From: Clavaria fumosa | Lineage: Eukaryota; Basidiomycota; Agaricomycetes; Agaricales; Clavariaceae | Assembly (NCBI GenBank): GCA_951802425.1 | Contig: OX637795.1 | Coordinates: 1,488,001 to 1,552,000, forward strand | DNA: 64,000 bases | Direction of reading: 5' to 3' | In this document: positions 42,778 through 54,899 of the stretch, piece after piece | Position numbering within the stretch: the first letter of the stretch is position 1 | Layout: every line of letters begins with the position of its first letter | Program-made: the position numbers and the translations under genes | Notes under the pieces: generated by a model | Seen by the model: only the letters and a program-made list of their open reading frames with translations | What the model was told of the DNA's origin: nothing | The model's database searches: none

Positions 42778-43853
42778 GACGAGTGGTGAGTGTCGTTGGG
42801 TTTGTGTTCGTAAAAGAGAGGAGGGATGGGATCGGAGTGGTTATGGTGCGAGACCAACGACGGCAAAGTGAGAGACGGCGATAGCGGTGGATGTATTGGT
42901 GAGAAGAGAGCCTGTCAGTGTGTACCATTATAACCTTTCAAAACCCCCTGAGGATCTCCGACGCCGGATGCGTATAATGGTTTCCGAAACTGGGTTTACA
43001 ATCAAACGTTTGGTGGAGCCGATAGTTGGGATAACACGGGTGCCGTTGTGCCGTCGCGAGCATGAGATACCGAGCACACGGCGATGAGCATCGCTTTCGC
43101 AGACACTGAGGAGCGAGAAGGTAACCGATCGCGGAACGGAGAGCATGAGTTAATGTGGCAGCGAGCGCGTCGGCGTCTTTGAGGTGACGACCATGTGGGC
43201 GGTGTAGACCACACAAAATAGACGTTGCTTGTCGTCGTCGTCGTCGTCGTCGTCATTGTTGGCGATCGTCGGGCGCTATGAATGGGGCAGCAAAAGAAGG
43301 CACCTTTTGAGCGGCGCTGATTTCCAAAGCGAAGATGTACCTTTTTTGCTGATAGTCATCATCAGGCTCCGGATTACTGCTTCACCGATGGATCCTCTTC
43401 CGTCACCCGGTTGCTCATCGTGTCCGCTCGCAAGCCTCGCAAGCCTCCATTCCCGCCTGATTGTGGTAGGTTAATTAATGGTCAGCCGGTGACTGACACC
43501 GCGAGGCTTTCATCAGAGGCGTCGAATGGCACCTATTGGATAGATATTGCGGCTGCTATATAAGCACGCGCACAGCGCTAAAACCGTCTCCATCGCGTGC
43601 AAAAAGTGCATTTTTCATCAGGCCTGATAAAATCTCCCGTCTCGAATAATGTGATCCAGTCAATGTACAAAGCTTACCTGATGTCACAGGTACCGTTACT
43701 GTCACTGTTACAGTTACAGTCACGTTACAGTCACAGTCATAGTCACTCTAATCAAACAACTGCAAATACAGCTGCACCGCCGCACTCCTCGTCGTTCTCC
43801 GCCGCCGTTGATTCGATTCTCGAAAAGCGTTCCAACCGTTCATCCTCAGCGAA
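42778..43853. other. Intergenic between the DUF6534 gene and RPS14
   Basis: Contains a perfect (CGT)n trinucleotide run at about 43229-43253 and imperfect GTTACAGTCAC-like repeats at 43690-43745, which may belong to the RPS14 promoter or 5' UTR. No further gene is seen. Confidence 0.6.
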
Positions 43854-44601
43854 ATGGTACGTTTTAACACTCTCATCCGCCTTTGACGCGTCTGCCTCGA
43901 AGCCATCCAATGTAGTCCGGAGATTATACTTCCCTCGCTATGCTGGATGGCTGGCAGCTGTGGCGGATGGCTTGCACACAGAGCTGACGCAGAAACCCTT
44001 CTCCAGCCGCCTAAGAAGGTCAAAGCGCCCAAGGAAGAGACCACCGTCTCGCTCGGCCCGCAGGTCGCAGACGGCGAGCTCGTCTTCGGCGTCGCACATA
44101 TCTACGCCTCCTTCAACGACACCTTCGTGCACGTCACCGATCTCAGCGGCAAGGAAACCGTCTCGCGCGTCACCGGTGCGTTTCCCTCTTTCTGTCTCCC
44201 CCTATCGTCTAGCCCCCGCGTTTGCGCTCATTTCTCTGTGATACGGCACTCCCAGGCGGTATGAAAGTCAAAGCGGACCGTGACGAGTCCTCCCCGTACG
44301 CCGCCATGCTGGCCGCCCAGGATGTCGCCACGCGCTGTCGCGAGGTCGGCATCACCGCGCTGCACATCAAGCTGCGCGCTACCGGCGGGACGGGCACCAA
44401 GGCCCCCGGCCCCGGCGCCCAGAGTGCCCTCCGTGCCCTCGCTAGAGCCGGCATGCGTATCGGCCGCATCGAGGACGTCACCCCCATCCCGACTGATAGC
44501 ACGCGGAGGAAGGTTGGATCCCTACCTCCTCTGCAATGTGGAATTGCCTTGTTGACTTTATCCTCTTTTCATAGGGTGGTCGCCGTGGTCGTCGTCTCTA
44601 G
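43854..44601 (+). CDS. RPS14: 40S ribosomal protein S14 (uS11), 151 aa
   Basis: Component of the small ribosomal subunit platform. Exons 43854-43856 (the ATG alone), 44007-44175, 44256-44512, 44575-44601. The total is 152 codons with stop, the normal family length. Sequence reads [12 protein letters not shown], then [60 protein letters not shown], and the basic tail [11 protein letters not shown], all highly conserved in eukaryotic uS11. The first intron (150 bp) begins directly after the start codon. Confidence 0.97.
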
Positions 44602-44874
44602 ACAGCATGATACGCAAAAAAAGTATTTACGCATTGTGTCCAATGCATTTTGTCGCCGATCGACGCGCAGCTGGCAGTCTCTGCTCAGCCCCGCGGTCGT
44701 CTTTTTTCAACAGTGCCTGATCGTCTGACGCTTACGTTCTTCAAATCGAAATCACAAGAATACATTGTTCGAATCGTGAACTACAAACAACAATGCCGAG
44801 AAATGTCCAATCGCGAGACTCCTCGGATTGAGCAAGGAAATAAATTATGCATGGAGGGAAGGAAGACTGACACC

Positions 44875-45845
44875 CTACGGCTTGGACCCACACTGATTCA
44901 GGCCCGCGCCGCAGAATTGGGCGACGAGCAGCCACAAGAAAATCTAATCAAAGAGCGAACATCAACTCCCCAATTGGCGGGTAAGTCCCGGGGGGGTACT
45001 CACCAACGCGACGACGCCGCTCAACGCAACAACTTTCGTGTTGCGCCACCACATCTGGCGACGCACGCTGCGCGCGCCACGGCGGAAAGCGGTCGCCTGA
45101 CTTGCCATGTTGTCCGTCTTGTCGACGAGCAGCTCGATGCGCTCCCCGCGCGAGAGGATCGACTCGACGTTCTGCACCATGATCGACTTCACCGCGTCCA
45201 GCTCCGTCTGCGCCGCTGCGAGCGCCTGGGAGGACCCCCCCGCGACGGTGGACGCGGGGTGCTCGCGCGTGTTGAAGGCGGTGACGAGGGCGGCAATCGT
45301 GGGCCCGAAGGTGCCTTGCAGGGAGTGTGGGAGGGGAGAGGGCTCCGTCGTGGATGTGCTTGGGAGCGAGGTGAACTGGGATATACATTCATGAAGCCGT
45401 AAATGCAGATCGTATTTTAGGGCATACCTTCCGCTGTAACTCAGTCAGGAAAGCGAACGGCATCCTCCTACATCTCGGAGTTGAGTCGTGCCACACTCAG
45501 AACACAGCACAACACGCACCGCTCGGCCGCTTCCTCCGCCATGACGAGGTATGTAACGCCATTCTCGGACACATAGTGGAAGAGGTACTGCTCCCAGACG
45601 TACGTGAGCTTGCTGTTGTTCGGCGGGATCTTGGAGAGGATAGCGGCCGTCGCTTCAAAAGGGAAACCTGTTGTTATCCCCGCCCCTCTGGCGAAACAGT
45701 GCACCCACCTTGCGAGAAGTCCTGCTCACCCGCCTGGTGCTCGGCGAGAATGATGGATCCGCGGGCGACCAATGCGTGTATCTACCGTTAGCGTTAATGA
45801 GCCTCAATAAAGGAATTGCAGCAATTGGCCTCGCACCAGCGACAT
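44875..45845 (-). CDS. VAMP7/Nyv1-like R-SNARE with longin domain, 231 aa
   Basis: Vesicle SNARE for endosome/vacuole fusion. Exons 45845-45837, 45781-45709, 45652-45520, 45467-45428, 45375-45004, 44943-44875; phases match (232 codons with stop). Longin domain: MSLIHALVARGSIILAEHQ, then KLTYVWEQYLFHYV, VTYLVMAEEAAERR, MPFAFLTELQRKF. SNARE motif: AVKSIMVQNVESILSRGERI with the central arginine, then LLVDKTDNMASQATAFRRGA. C-terminal membrane anchor: KVVALSGVVAL followed after the last splice by IFLWLLVAQFCGAGL. Divergent from SEC61B, sharing about 140 bp of promoter. Confidence 0.93.
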
Positions 45846-45985
45846 GGTTTGGCTGTGAACGTCAAGGAGGAAGACTCGCTTACGACGTTCGTCACACGGA
45901 TAGTCACAGCCACATCACGTGACACGTCATCAGCTTTTTTGCCAGCGCTGTTCGTCGTCCTTCTCCTTCCCCACACAACCCCGCA
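45846..45985. promoter_or_regulatory. Bidirectional promoter between the VAMP7-like gene and SEC61B
   Basis: Only 140 bp separate the two start codons. A palindromic ATCACGTGAC (E-box CACGTG) lies at about 45913-45922, the likely shared element. Confidence 0.5.
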
Positions 45986-46497
45986 ATGGTGAGCCTCCCG
46001 ACCACTCGCCTCACCCCCGAGCCACCGCTGAACAGCCCCCCGTCGTGCTCTTTTAGTCCGACTCAGACTCGTCTCGCCAAGACAAACCCACCACCGTCGT
46101 CAAACCCCCGGCAGGGACCCAACTTCGGTGCGTCAAGTTAAACCTTTTTTAGGCCTCTTGCGTGGTCCTCACGGGATTCGGCGTGTGTGTGCGCGAAATG
46201 GTTGGAGCAGGAGACGAGCCGCCCAGGCCGCCAGCAAGCCCAACTCTACCCGTGCAGCAGGTGCCGGCGGGTCGTCGAACACGATGCTCAAGCTCTACAC
46301 CGACGACTCGCCCGGCCTGCGCGTGTGCGTGTCCCCCTCCCTTCTTCTCATTCCCCTTCTACGTCCTTACGAAACCTTGCGCCCGAATCCCCCACAGCGA
46401 CCCGTTCATCGTCCTCGTCCTCTCCCTCTCGTTCATCGCCTCCATCTTCTTTCTGCATATATCTGCGAAGATCATTCGTACATTCACAAAACAGTAG
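45986..46497 (+). CDS. SEC61B: Sec61 beta subunit (ER translocon), 95 aa
   Basis: Small tail-anchored subunit of the Sec61 channel. Exons 45986-45988 (ATG alone), 46057-46127, 46211-46324, 46398-46497; 96 codons with stop. Protein: acidic start MSDSDSSRQDKP, the family signature RRRAAQAASKPNSTRAAGAGG, then MLKLYTDDSPGLRVDPF and a single TM segment IVLVLSLSFIASIFFLHI. Length and order match Sec61 beta/Sbh1. As in RPS14, the first intron follows the ATG directly. Confidence 0.95.
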
Positions 46498-46833
46498 CAG
46501 GCGGGTGTTCGCCTCGGATATTTATGAGAGGACAAGGTCACTCCGACCCAAGGGCAGATGCTTGTTCGTATCTTACACACCCATGTCTATTTTATTTGCT
46601 TTTCTGTCGGGATGCAAAGAGTCTCCTACTGGGGACGCAGACACATCATATTTGTGAACCTTTTACTACCTGAAACATTACAGACACAACCGAAGAACAT
46701 CCCAAAATGAAGAAAAGGAGGCAGTGTGCCCTGATGTAGGTTCCATACAGAATAAAGCTTCAAAGTAGATCATATGTAAACTGTCCAGTCCGTCTTGCAG
46801 TTGAAAGGTGAGAAGGGGCAGGTCAGGTCCAGT
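46498..46833. other. Convergent intergenic region
   Basis: 3' flanks of SEC61B (plus) and the TRP/FLC-like gene (minus); contains an AATAAA-like signal (about 46750). No gene. Confidence 0.5.
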
Positions 46834-49618
46834 TCAAACCGCGCCATCCCCCCTCCGAGGGTACGTCCGCGTCCTCACTTGCTCCATGACGGTGTTGAAG
46901 ACAGGGAGGCCCCTTTCGCCCCCAGGATGGCCTTCCCCCTGGCCGACGTCATACGGCGCACCCAGCGGCTGCTGCTCGCCCACAGCGACCGGGTACTCCT
47001 GCACAGGCCCAAGGGCAGCGCCGGGCATTGGGCCGTGTTCCTCAAAGGCCGGGTGGAACGACGGCATCGGCCCAAGCGGCTCCGCCGTCGTCGTCTGCTG
47101 CAGGCCGTCGTGCGTCACCGCCACGCCGGGCACGCCCTGCTCCGGCGGCCTCAGCATGCGCGCCAACCGGTAGTTGTCGACCGCGTCCATTCCGCCGGCA
47201 CCGTTGCTGGGTGGGACGGCGTCCAGTCCTGGCGTGAAGATCTCCGGGTTTGGAGTTTTGGGCTCTCCACTCGCGGCGTCGGCGTCCGGTGCTTGGAAGG
47301 TGCCCTTCTCGATGGCCTTGGACCGTCGGAGGGCGCCGGTGCGTTTAAAGGCCGTGTGCGTCTTCCTGAACCATACAATCCCCCATCCTGATACAAGTTA
47401 GTGCTTGAAACGCCCAGGGGAAGTCAAAAGGTGTGCCCACCCAATTTGAGGATTGTCAGAATCGCCAACGCGAGCGCGATGAACGAATTGAAGACCAGAG
47501 GCACAATCCCCAGAATGTTCTTGGTTAATGCCTGGATGCGGAATCAGATGCGAAGCGGCGCAAGTTGGAGGCTCTTACGGTGAGCCTGAACCTATCCAGG
47601 AAAGGGAGCAACATTGCATGCGATATGACCCTGGTTACTTGGAGCCAGTAGCTGACACGATTATACCCCTTGCTGTAGTATGGCTCATACATGAATAATA
47701 CTAATAACCATGATAAGATATTAGACAACTGCAGATGCAGGAGATCCTCACTGAAGCCGGTTGTGCCTTCTACCACTAACAGGGCGATGACTTGGAAGGT
47801 ACCGAGACGTTGCCCAAACCCTATGATGGCACTACGGACGAGAACCAGGACGATCGATGGGCCGAGCCACAAAAGCCGGTCGTGATGCAGGGTATCATAC
47901 ATAGATCCCCATCGGCGCACGTATGGACTTTTCTTGTGGTACAGCCGCTCCTTGCCACCAGGCTGCGTGGCTTTTCTGATGATGACAAACGAGACATAGC
48001 AAAGCAGGGACAGTATAAGGAACAAGGTCATGATTGATGCGAAAAGCGTGACGCCCGACGTGCACTTCTGGGTGTACTGTAGGAAGGTGAATGGGTCTGA
48101 CAATAGGAAAAAGGCAAATGGGCGTACTTGGAAAAACGCGAATGTGAAAAGAGTCCCGAAAGCGAGACTCAGCTGCATGCGACGTTCAGCCAGGAGGATG
48201 TTTCAACAGTATAATGACTCACGACACGTAAGATATTGTTCGACGCTATTTGCTGCCACCGAATTCTCCTCCGCACCCACATCCGGTACCTGGCCGCGTC
48301 CCGGGATTGCAATGCAACGACCTGCAGGAGAATGCCGACGACCAAAACAACAGCGAGCGCGATAGCGCATACGCTCAAGAATACCAAGTAGACAACTCCG
48401 AATATGTCCTGTTGGTTGATTCCGAGCTTCGCAGCATAGGATGGTATGCCGGGGATGAGCGATTGAGCTGTCAGAGTCGAGTTCACGCTTGGTATATTGA
48501 ACGGCAACGTTGAGGCCGGAGCCGAAATCGCCTGCACAGTCGGATTGATGACTGTGCACTTACGCATCTGTTGTGCGGAACGGCGGAACGCAGGAAGGGG
48601 AATGAGGAAATTGGCCCATGCAAAGTTCGAGGTAAACTGCCCATAGACCGGCGGGTAGTTCAGGGAGAGCAATCCGCTTGAGGAGATGAATTGGAAATGA
48701 AAGAATAATGTGAGAGGGTCCATGTGAGTGACAAAAGAGTGTGTGGGGCTGATGGTGGCTTCGGGCCCAGCTGTGTGAGAGGCCTGAGGAGCCGCAGTTT
48801 TTGCGGCAGGGTCCACTGTTCGATCTGCTTGAGCTGAATGAGTGACAACGCCAGCGACGCCTGCCGCGATGGCTAAAAGAACAGCGATGATTCCGGTTGC
48901 AATCGGGAGGGGCGCCACCTTCGTGCTGAGGCCATTGGAGATGGTGGTGCGTACGCAAGAGACGATTTGAGACGGATTGGCGAACAGTAGGAACGTGGCT
49001 CTCCCGTCCTAGGCGTTTGAAGTCAGCCGAGGAAACCAACAATCAGAAAGTTGGAACAATCCACAATATCTGGGGCGGTCCACACAGACGAAGGAAGATC
49101 TTGAGCGTACGATTCGTTGAGGATTCGCGTGCCGCTGACTAGGCGCCGGGTGAACTTCTCATGCATGTCTGCCGGTTCAAACACTTACTGGTGACAGGTG
49201 ACGATACAGTCAGTGGACAGGAAGGGATGATGCCTTCGTCGCAGAGGAGGATGACTTGTCCAGGAGCTTTTCGCGACAAGATTGAGACGTCAATGCGAAG
49301 GCTGTAAAAAGGCGCCTGAGTGGTCCACACGCGATATGTGGGGAAATTTGGGATTTACACTGGATTAAGATTAGGTATGGTCGGGACTGCGACGAAGACA
49401 TAGTCAAGACTGCGATTGAAGCGATGATACCTGGACAGACAAAAATCAGAAGCGCTCTACGATTTCACGCGGAAGAAGATGCACTTGAAATCCAAATTGG
49501 TGACGGTTATACCAGAATATGGACCACAGGTCGTAGGGGCCGTTGGGGACAGCACGTTCGGCTGAGCATACGTGCCACAGACGAGCAAGAGAAGAGTTAG
49601 GAGAAAGCTCTTTATCAT
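46834..49618 (-). CDS. TRP-like / flavin-carrier (FLC) family membrane protein
   Basis: Multi-exon gene. The first exon (49618-49513) starts with a clear signal peptide, MIKSFLLTLLLLVCGTYAQ. A lumenal ML-like domain follows in several small exons (about 49400-49050: FPTYRVWTTQAPFY, VILLCDEGIIPSCPLTVSS). Then comes the junction region DGRATFLLFANPSQIVSC (about 48980), a TM segment IATGIIAVLLAIAAGVAGVV, and the family block DPLTLFFHFQFISSSGLLSLNYP. The TRP-like core continues with many TM segments through 48178-47525 (AFGTLFTFAFFQVRPF, DRLLWLGPSIVLVLVRSAII). The last exons encode IVPLVFNSFIALAILTIL and a Pro/Gly-rich cytosolic tail ending at TGA 46834-46836. Fungal relatives act in ER/plasma-membrane FAD transport, calcium homeostasis and cell-wall maintenance. 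Exact internal splice sites were not all fixed. Confidence 0.82.
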
Positions 49619-50194
49619 CGCTGACAACCTCATCGCAGACGACACGGACGGGACGGGGGAAGTAGGGAATGTTTGGCAGAGGGTGGGCGCATGGCATGCA
49701 CCTCCAGGCACAACCCCCATCTCCCGTTAAGTCAATTTCAGGGCCTCGAGCGCGTTCAATGTTTGTGGAAAGCGATGCTGGGAACCACACAGACGGGTTC
49801 TTCATGATTGATGGCACAGACCACAATTCACACGTCGGCGACGCCCGCCACGGAAAAGCGAGAGCTTTTCTGCTGCTGCTCAGTAGCAAGCGAAAGCCTT
49901 TCTGTCGCTCAGTAAAAACTGTTGCAGTTGTCGTCAAGGACGCACTCACCGATGGGCGCTCTTCGCAGGGTCGCAATGTATTATATAGTTTTCTGGTTAG
50001 GGTCACGAATACATTGATTCATCGTTGACAAGTGACATGGACATGGACATCGAATCCATACAATAACGCTACAGAAATTCGCTGCATACGACACAATGAC
50101 CTGCTTGGATAACATTACTTGTCCCTGCTGCCAGCGCTCGCAACGACAACCGATGCTGGCACGGCTGCATTGCAAAAATTCCGTGAAATGGAAG
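49619..50194. other. Intergenic, no gene recognised
   Basis: 5' flank of the TRP/FLC-like gene and 3' flank of the RING gene. Short ORFs only. Confidence 0.5.
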
Positions 50195-52637
50195 CTAACT
50201 AAAAGTAACGGGCGCTACGCCCATCTTTCCTTTTCCGTTTCCAATCGCAAGGCTGGTGCTGGCCGAGCGGTATAGCGAAGTTGCTGGCGAGTTGTAAACG
50301 CCGGAGGAACCTACAACCGGGTGCGTGCTAGACGGTCCGATGCGGGCCCTGACCCGCGGCTCCCTTTGCTGCGGTTCGCGATCATGATCGCCTCGCCCAA
50401 ATCGCTCGCGCTCCTTCTCTCGCTCTCTTTCAGCCTTGCGTCGCTCGTATTCCAGCGCCTGCGCGGCGTGGCTGGCGGTAGACACCACCTGGCGGCGGCT
50501 CTCACGGTGTGTGAGCCCTGGACGCGCGTGCGACGTACTCGAATGAGTAGGAGACGTCAGAGGTGTGGATGGCATTTGTATTGATGTATGAATGGAAATG
50601 GTCGGCTGTACCGGCGCCGCTTGGGTGGGGAAGTCACTGGGACGGGGTGGTGACACACCGAGTCGTGATGACGAAGGTTGCTCGCTAGGTGTCCGTGGAT
50701 GCAAGTCGTTGAAACTGCGCTTGGGCATCTCGATCTCGTGTCGATGGTTTAGGGAGGAGGACATGCGGGCTGTTGAGAAGGAACTGGACGGTTTGAACGA
50801 TACGAGGCCATGATCCGGACGAGTAAGAGACGCCTCGCTTTGTGCTCTAGAACGGAACTCAGCTACATTTCCGAACACTCCTGCGAAAGATCGGCCGGAC
50901 GTGGATGCCAAGTCGCGACCAACTCTAGGGGCAAAGTCAGTTGAAGCTTCGCGATGCAGGCGCAAGTGTTGTTCGGAAGGCACAAATCGTCCTTCCCCTT
51001 CTGAGGATTGACGAGACAGGCGAAACGCAGACGGGGGAGGACTGCTCAGGATATCGTGCAACTGTGATACTCGACTTCGTGCTCTCTCTTCCTCCTCGTC
51101 AAGTGTACCTTGGGGGCCAACCACCAACCGGCCGTTCTCTGCATAGGCTGGCTGCTGCACGGCTTGACTGGTTTCCCGAACGGGGTCGGAGGCTGAGTCT
51201 ACCGACGACCTTGAACGGGAGGAAGCAGAAGAAGATGGTCTCGACGATGAAGGGCTAGCCATTAGAGGACCTTCGTCCCCTGACGAAGTCGACGCACGGC
51301 GTAAACTCGGACCAGTAGAGACTTGGAGCTCCAGAGGCCGAGTTCTAGTTAGGCCACTGGGTTGTAGCGGGGCACGTTGACGTGCAGGAATAACATCTAT
51401 TTTGGGTAACAGTTGAGAAGACTGATGTCCAGTAGAGGGTACGACGCTGGGATCTTCACCCGGAAGAGGAGCAAATGTGATGAAAGAAGACACAGGAGAT
51501 GAGATTGATACGGCGATGGGAAGCGGCGACAAGAAGGGGATAGTAGTTGTGGCTGGAGTCGGCTCGAGATACTCCTTGCAGTACTTGACGTCCTTGACTG
51601 GTGAATCAACGTCCTTGTAGGGCGCCGCTGACATGTCTATGTCGGGTAATGCAACGCGTTGCTCAAGCTGCTGAATGTCGAATCCAGCAAATTTTGCATG
51701 TACCCGTAACTTGTCGTTCTCTTCGAACAATTCGTTGACCTGAGGTCATGATTCCAGCGAATGAATGGACCATTTGAAGTACGCTTACTCACACGTCTGA
51801 GATTCGAACAACTTTGAGTTCACATAAAGATCAAGAAGGGGTTTGAAGGACTCACTTGTTGACATTGGCTAGGTGTTCACGCAAACTTGTCTCGACGGCA
51901 TAAGCGGTGTCTTTCTCGTCCTGACTTTGCGCCAAGAGCTCTTGATACCGCTGTTCTGCGAGTTCCATCTCTTCTCGGCCTGTACGGATGGCTTCCTGGA
52001 GCTCCCTCTCAGCGGTTTCAACGCGGCCGTTACCTTCCTCAATGAGGCTGTTAGCCTTCCTGAGGTGGCCCTCAAGCTCGTGGGCCTTTTTAAACCACTG
52101 GTCCACGCTAAGGAGAAGTCGCATGATGATCCTAATTTCTTCAAACTAGATATTTTAAGCCTCTTCCATGATTGCTGTCAGAAAGGGACTCACCATATCC
52201 GGAGGCTGTTGCTTCGACCATTCAATCATCTCTGTCGCTAACTGTCGAAATCGAGGTTGGGGGGCGCCATCTTGAATAAATCCCTGCACAGTGTTGAGGA
52301 ACCTGCGAGCCTCTGGGATTGTGCGCAACTTGGGAGCTATGTCGGGAGCGGCAACTGTGGGAGATGATGTTGGATCGATGTGCAGCTTTCGAACATCTTC
52401 TGGCTGAAATCGATCTCTGCACAAAGGGCAAGCGAGGCGAATTAACGACTCCAAGCAGCTGATGGGCGATTCGTCAAGACGAAGTTGTTTAGTCTGTTGC
52501 TTAACAGAGCAGAAGAAGGATGCAACCAACCTGTGACAAAAAACGTGCCCGCAAGGGATAACGTTCGGCGTATGACAGGTAGCATTGTACGGCTCCAGAC
52601 AGACGTCGCAGACGGAGTTTGGGTGGACAATCAGCAT
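50195..52637 (-). CDS. RING finger / coiled-coil protein, 741 aa, copy 1
   Basis: Probable E3 ubiquitin ligase. Exons 52637-52531, 52458-52194, 52145-51856, 51811-51793 (a 19-nt exon), 51739-50195; 742 codons with stop and matching phases. RING of C3HC4 type split by the first intron: CDVCLE...CGHVFCHS|CLESL...CPLC. After a helical region (IPEARRFLNTVQGF) there is a long coiled coil (QWFKKAHELEGHLRKANSL to TSLREHLANV), then FEENDKLRVHAKF and a disordered Ser/Pro/Arg-rich tail of about 500 aa with a Lys/Arg/Glu helix near the end. It has the same plan as the gene at 54900-57267. Substrate unknown. Confidence 0.85.
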
Positions 52638-53040
52638 GGCCTAGGGGACAACGGGCACCGCCAAGAAACCCTAGTTGGGAGAGCTCTGATGGCTCAGTGC
52701 TGTATGACGGCGGGGACGAGTCTGCCTAATGTATGTTGCGTGGCACCTCGCGCTGGTGTGGGGTGGCAGGTACTGTGCTGCACCGAAAGCACGAAGGGTC
52801 TTCCACAAGGACTGTCTTAAGGGAAGCAGAACACGAGGCCACTGGGGTTAGGAGGGGGATCACGAAGGTTGCGCGCCGCTGCTTTCACATCAGACGATCG
52901 AGTGGCGGATTCTAAAATAGGGTATTTCATTCACCTTTGATCCTTGATGAGAGGACTTAGCCTAATTTGCCTTGGGATATCGTCCATAAAAGGAGAATCT
53001 GGGACCAATTTCCCGGTTCATTGAAACCTTGGGGCCTCAT

Positions 53041-53476
53041 GTACTAAGCGAGGCTAGGTAAAGTTTCGTGATGGCTGGATTGAGAGGGAGACGGTGCCTT
53101 GCGGAAGCTCGTTAACGTAGGTGTGGAGGTCCCAGAGGCTGGGACGAGAAACGTGGACCAATAGCGATCAATGGAATGAGCGAAGTTCAACAAAGCTTGC
53201 CCGTATTCCTGGCGTAAGTCCAATTTTCTAGACGCAGTCGAGATGACAGGGTTGAAATACAAGCGCCAACATAGGACATACGGGGGAGGCGCTGGATGAC
53301 CGGTGGAAGACGGTTTTGGTCATCGGGTAATCTCCGTCATCATGAGGTCGGTTTATCGGCTCAAGCAAGACTGCGGTGGGCCTACAATGCGCCGTACATT
53401 TCAGTGAGGCTGAGATCACGATGGATGTCCCGCTGGCAAAGACCCGCCCGCAGAAGCTTGTGCAAACGACCTGCAA
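53041..53476 (-). CDS. Hypothetical protein, C-terminal part
   Basis: The frame 53262-53044 encodes a protein-like stretch (KLDLRQEYGQALLNFAHSID, then YWSTFLVPASGTSTPTLTS) that ends in a stop just after a Ser/Pro-rich tail. An upstream frame (53476-53228) may contribute an exon, but I could not establish the splice or a start. Family not recognised; it could also be non-coding. Confidence 0.3.
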
Positions 53477-54899
53477 GCCAACGTCCTGCGTCTCTTCAGC
53501 TTGCTTACCACATTCCGCTGTGGAGACGTACGTACAATTCTGCAGGCTGCAATGTCCTTATCGCGATTCGCCGCGACCTTGCGGATGTTCGAAGCGGAAG
53601 CGGAGAAAATGTGAAGGGAGCTGCGCGGTCACGTCGAGGTCACGTGGACACTGGATCACCCTCGTTTTCTTGTGTCGCCCTCCACGGTCGCATCGCCTCC
53701 ACTCAACGCAAGGAGGCTTTCACTACGCCATGAAATAGGCCCTGAATTTCGGCAATCAGAACACCGTGGAGTAATACATGGAGACTAGGCTGCTCGATTT
53801 TCGCTGCTGAACATGTCGGTGGCGCCGTCCTCGGCTCGGCTTCTTGCGAGGTATGTTGTGCGTCTCAAGGATTCAGGCCGTCATTGCAAATAGGTTATTG
53901 TAACCCCATGCGAGTCGGAGTGGTTCCAAAGAATCTTGTGTCGAGGTCGTGCGCGCAGTCGACGGCTTTTGATTATCGATAACAAACCTTTGCTTCGTTT
54001 CTGTGACGTCTCCCTCCAGGCTGACAGATGGATGTCCAGACTCTCCGAGGATTCGCAGACACATCGGAATTTAGGGTTGCTGACCCACGGCTCAGAAAAA
54101 CATGATCCACGGAGAATCGGCGGTGACTGGCGACGGTTGCCTTGTCATTGTTTATACTATGGCCGCTTACCAGGCGCCCAGTTCATCTCCCATCCCAGAG
54201 CTGGACAAATTCGCTGACCTCCACCAAACCAGAAAAGGAAGTGAAACATAAACTACTTATCTTGCTCACCACGAGTCGGGCCGTTCTCCTGTCTTCCTCC
54301 TTGTATTGATGTTTGCACCAGAGTTTGCCGACTCAAATGTAAGTCTCTCGCCACTATCGTACCAAGGACCTCATTCGCTATCAAACAAGGCATACACGAG
54401 GCTTAACCGCCTTATCTCCAGCCAAGTTAGAGTCTAAAACATTCACACAAACACATCTGAAAGCAATATTTTCAGTCCATGCGGAGGGCCACGCCTCAAG
54501 GCCACGTTATAAGCGGCGGAGGTGTCTGAAGTAGAGAGAAGGTGATGCCATGCCTCGCTACAATAACGCCACCCACAAAGGAGATTCCCGCTCTAACTCG
54601 TGTAGTCCTACATGATCTCATTCTGATGGCTGCGCCCACGTAAAAAACCCAACCTCGACAACGCGTTATTTTCTGCCGCGCGAGAATCCGCGATACGGGA
54701 TTACTAGATACAACATGTATGTAAAGCAAGAGTGACATTTGATTACCCTGATGCAAACTATGTGAATATCAAGGGCCAAACTAAAGATCCACGAGATGCA
54801 AAGTACACCGAACAAAACAAGTGGGGATAAGGTACAAGGGACTGAATGTTCTATGAGTTATGGTACTAACGAGTGCTGGAGGAAGCGTGAAAGGAACCG
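53477..54899. other. Intergenic, no gene recognised
   Basis: Several short ORFs on both strands but no consistent exon chain or motif. A short plus-strand start MSVAPSSARLLAR at about 53814 followed by a GT donor is the only hint of a gene. Confidence 0.4.
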
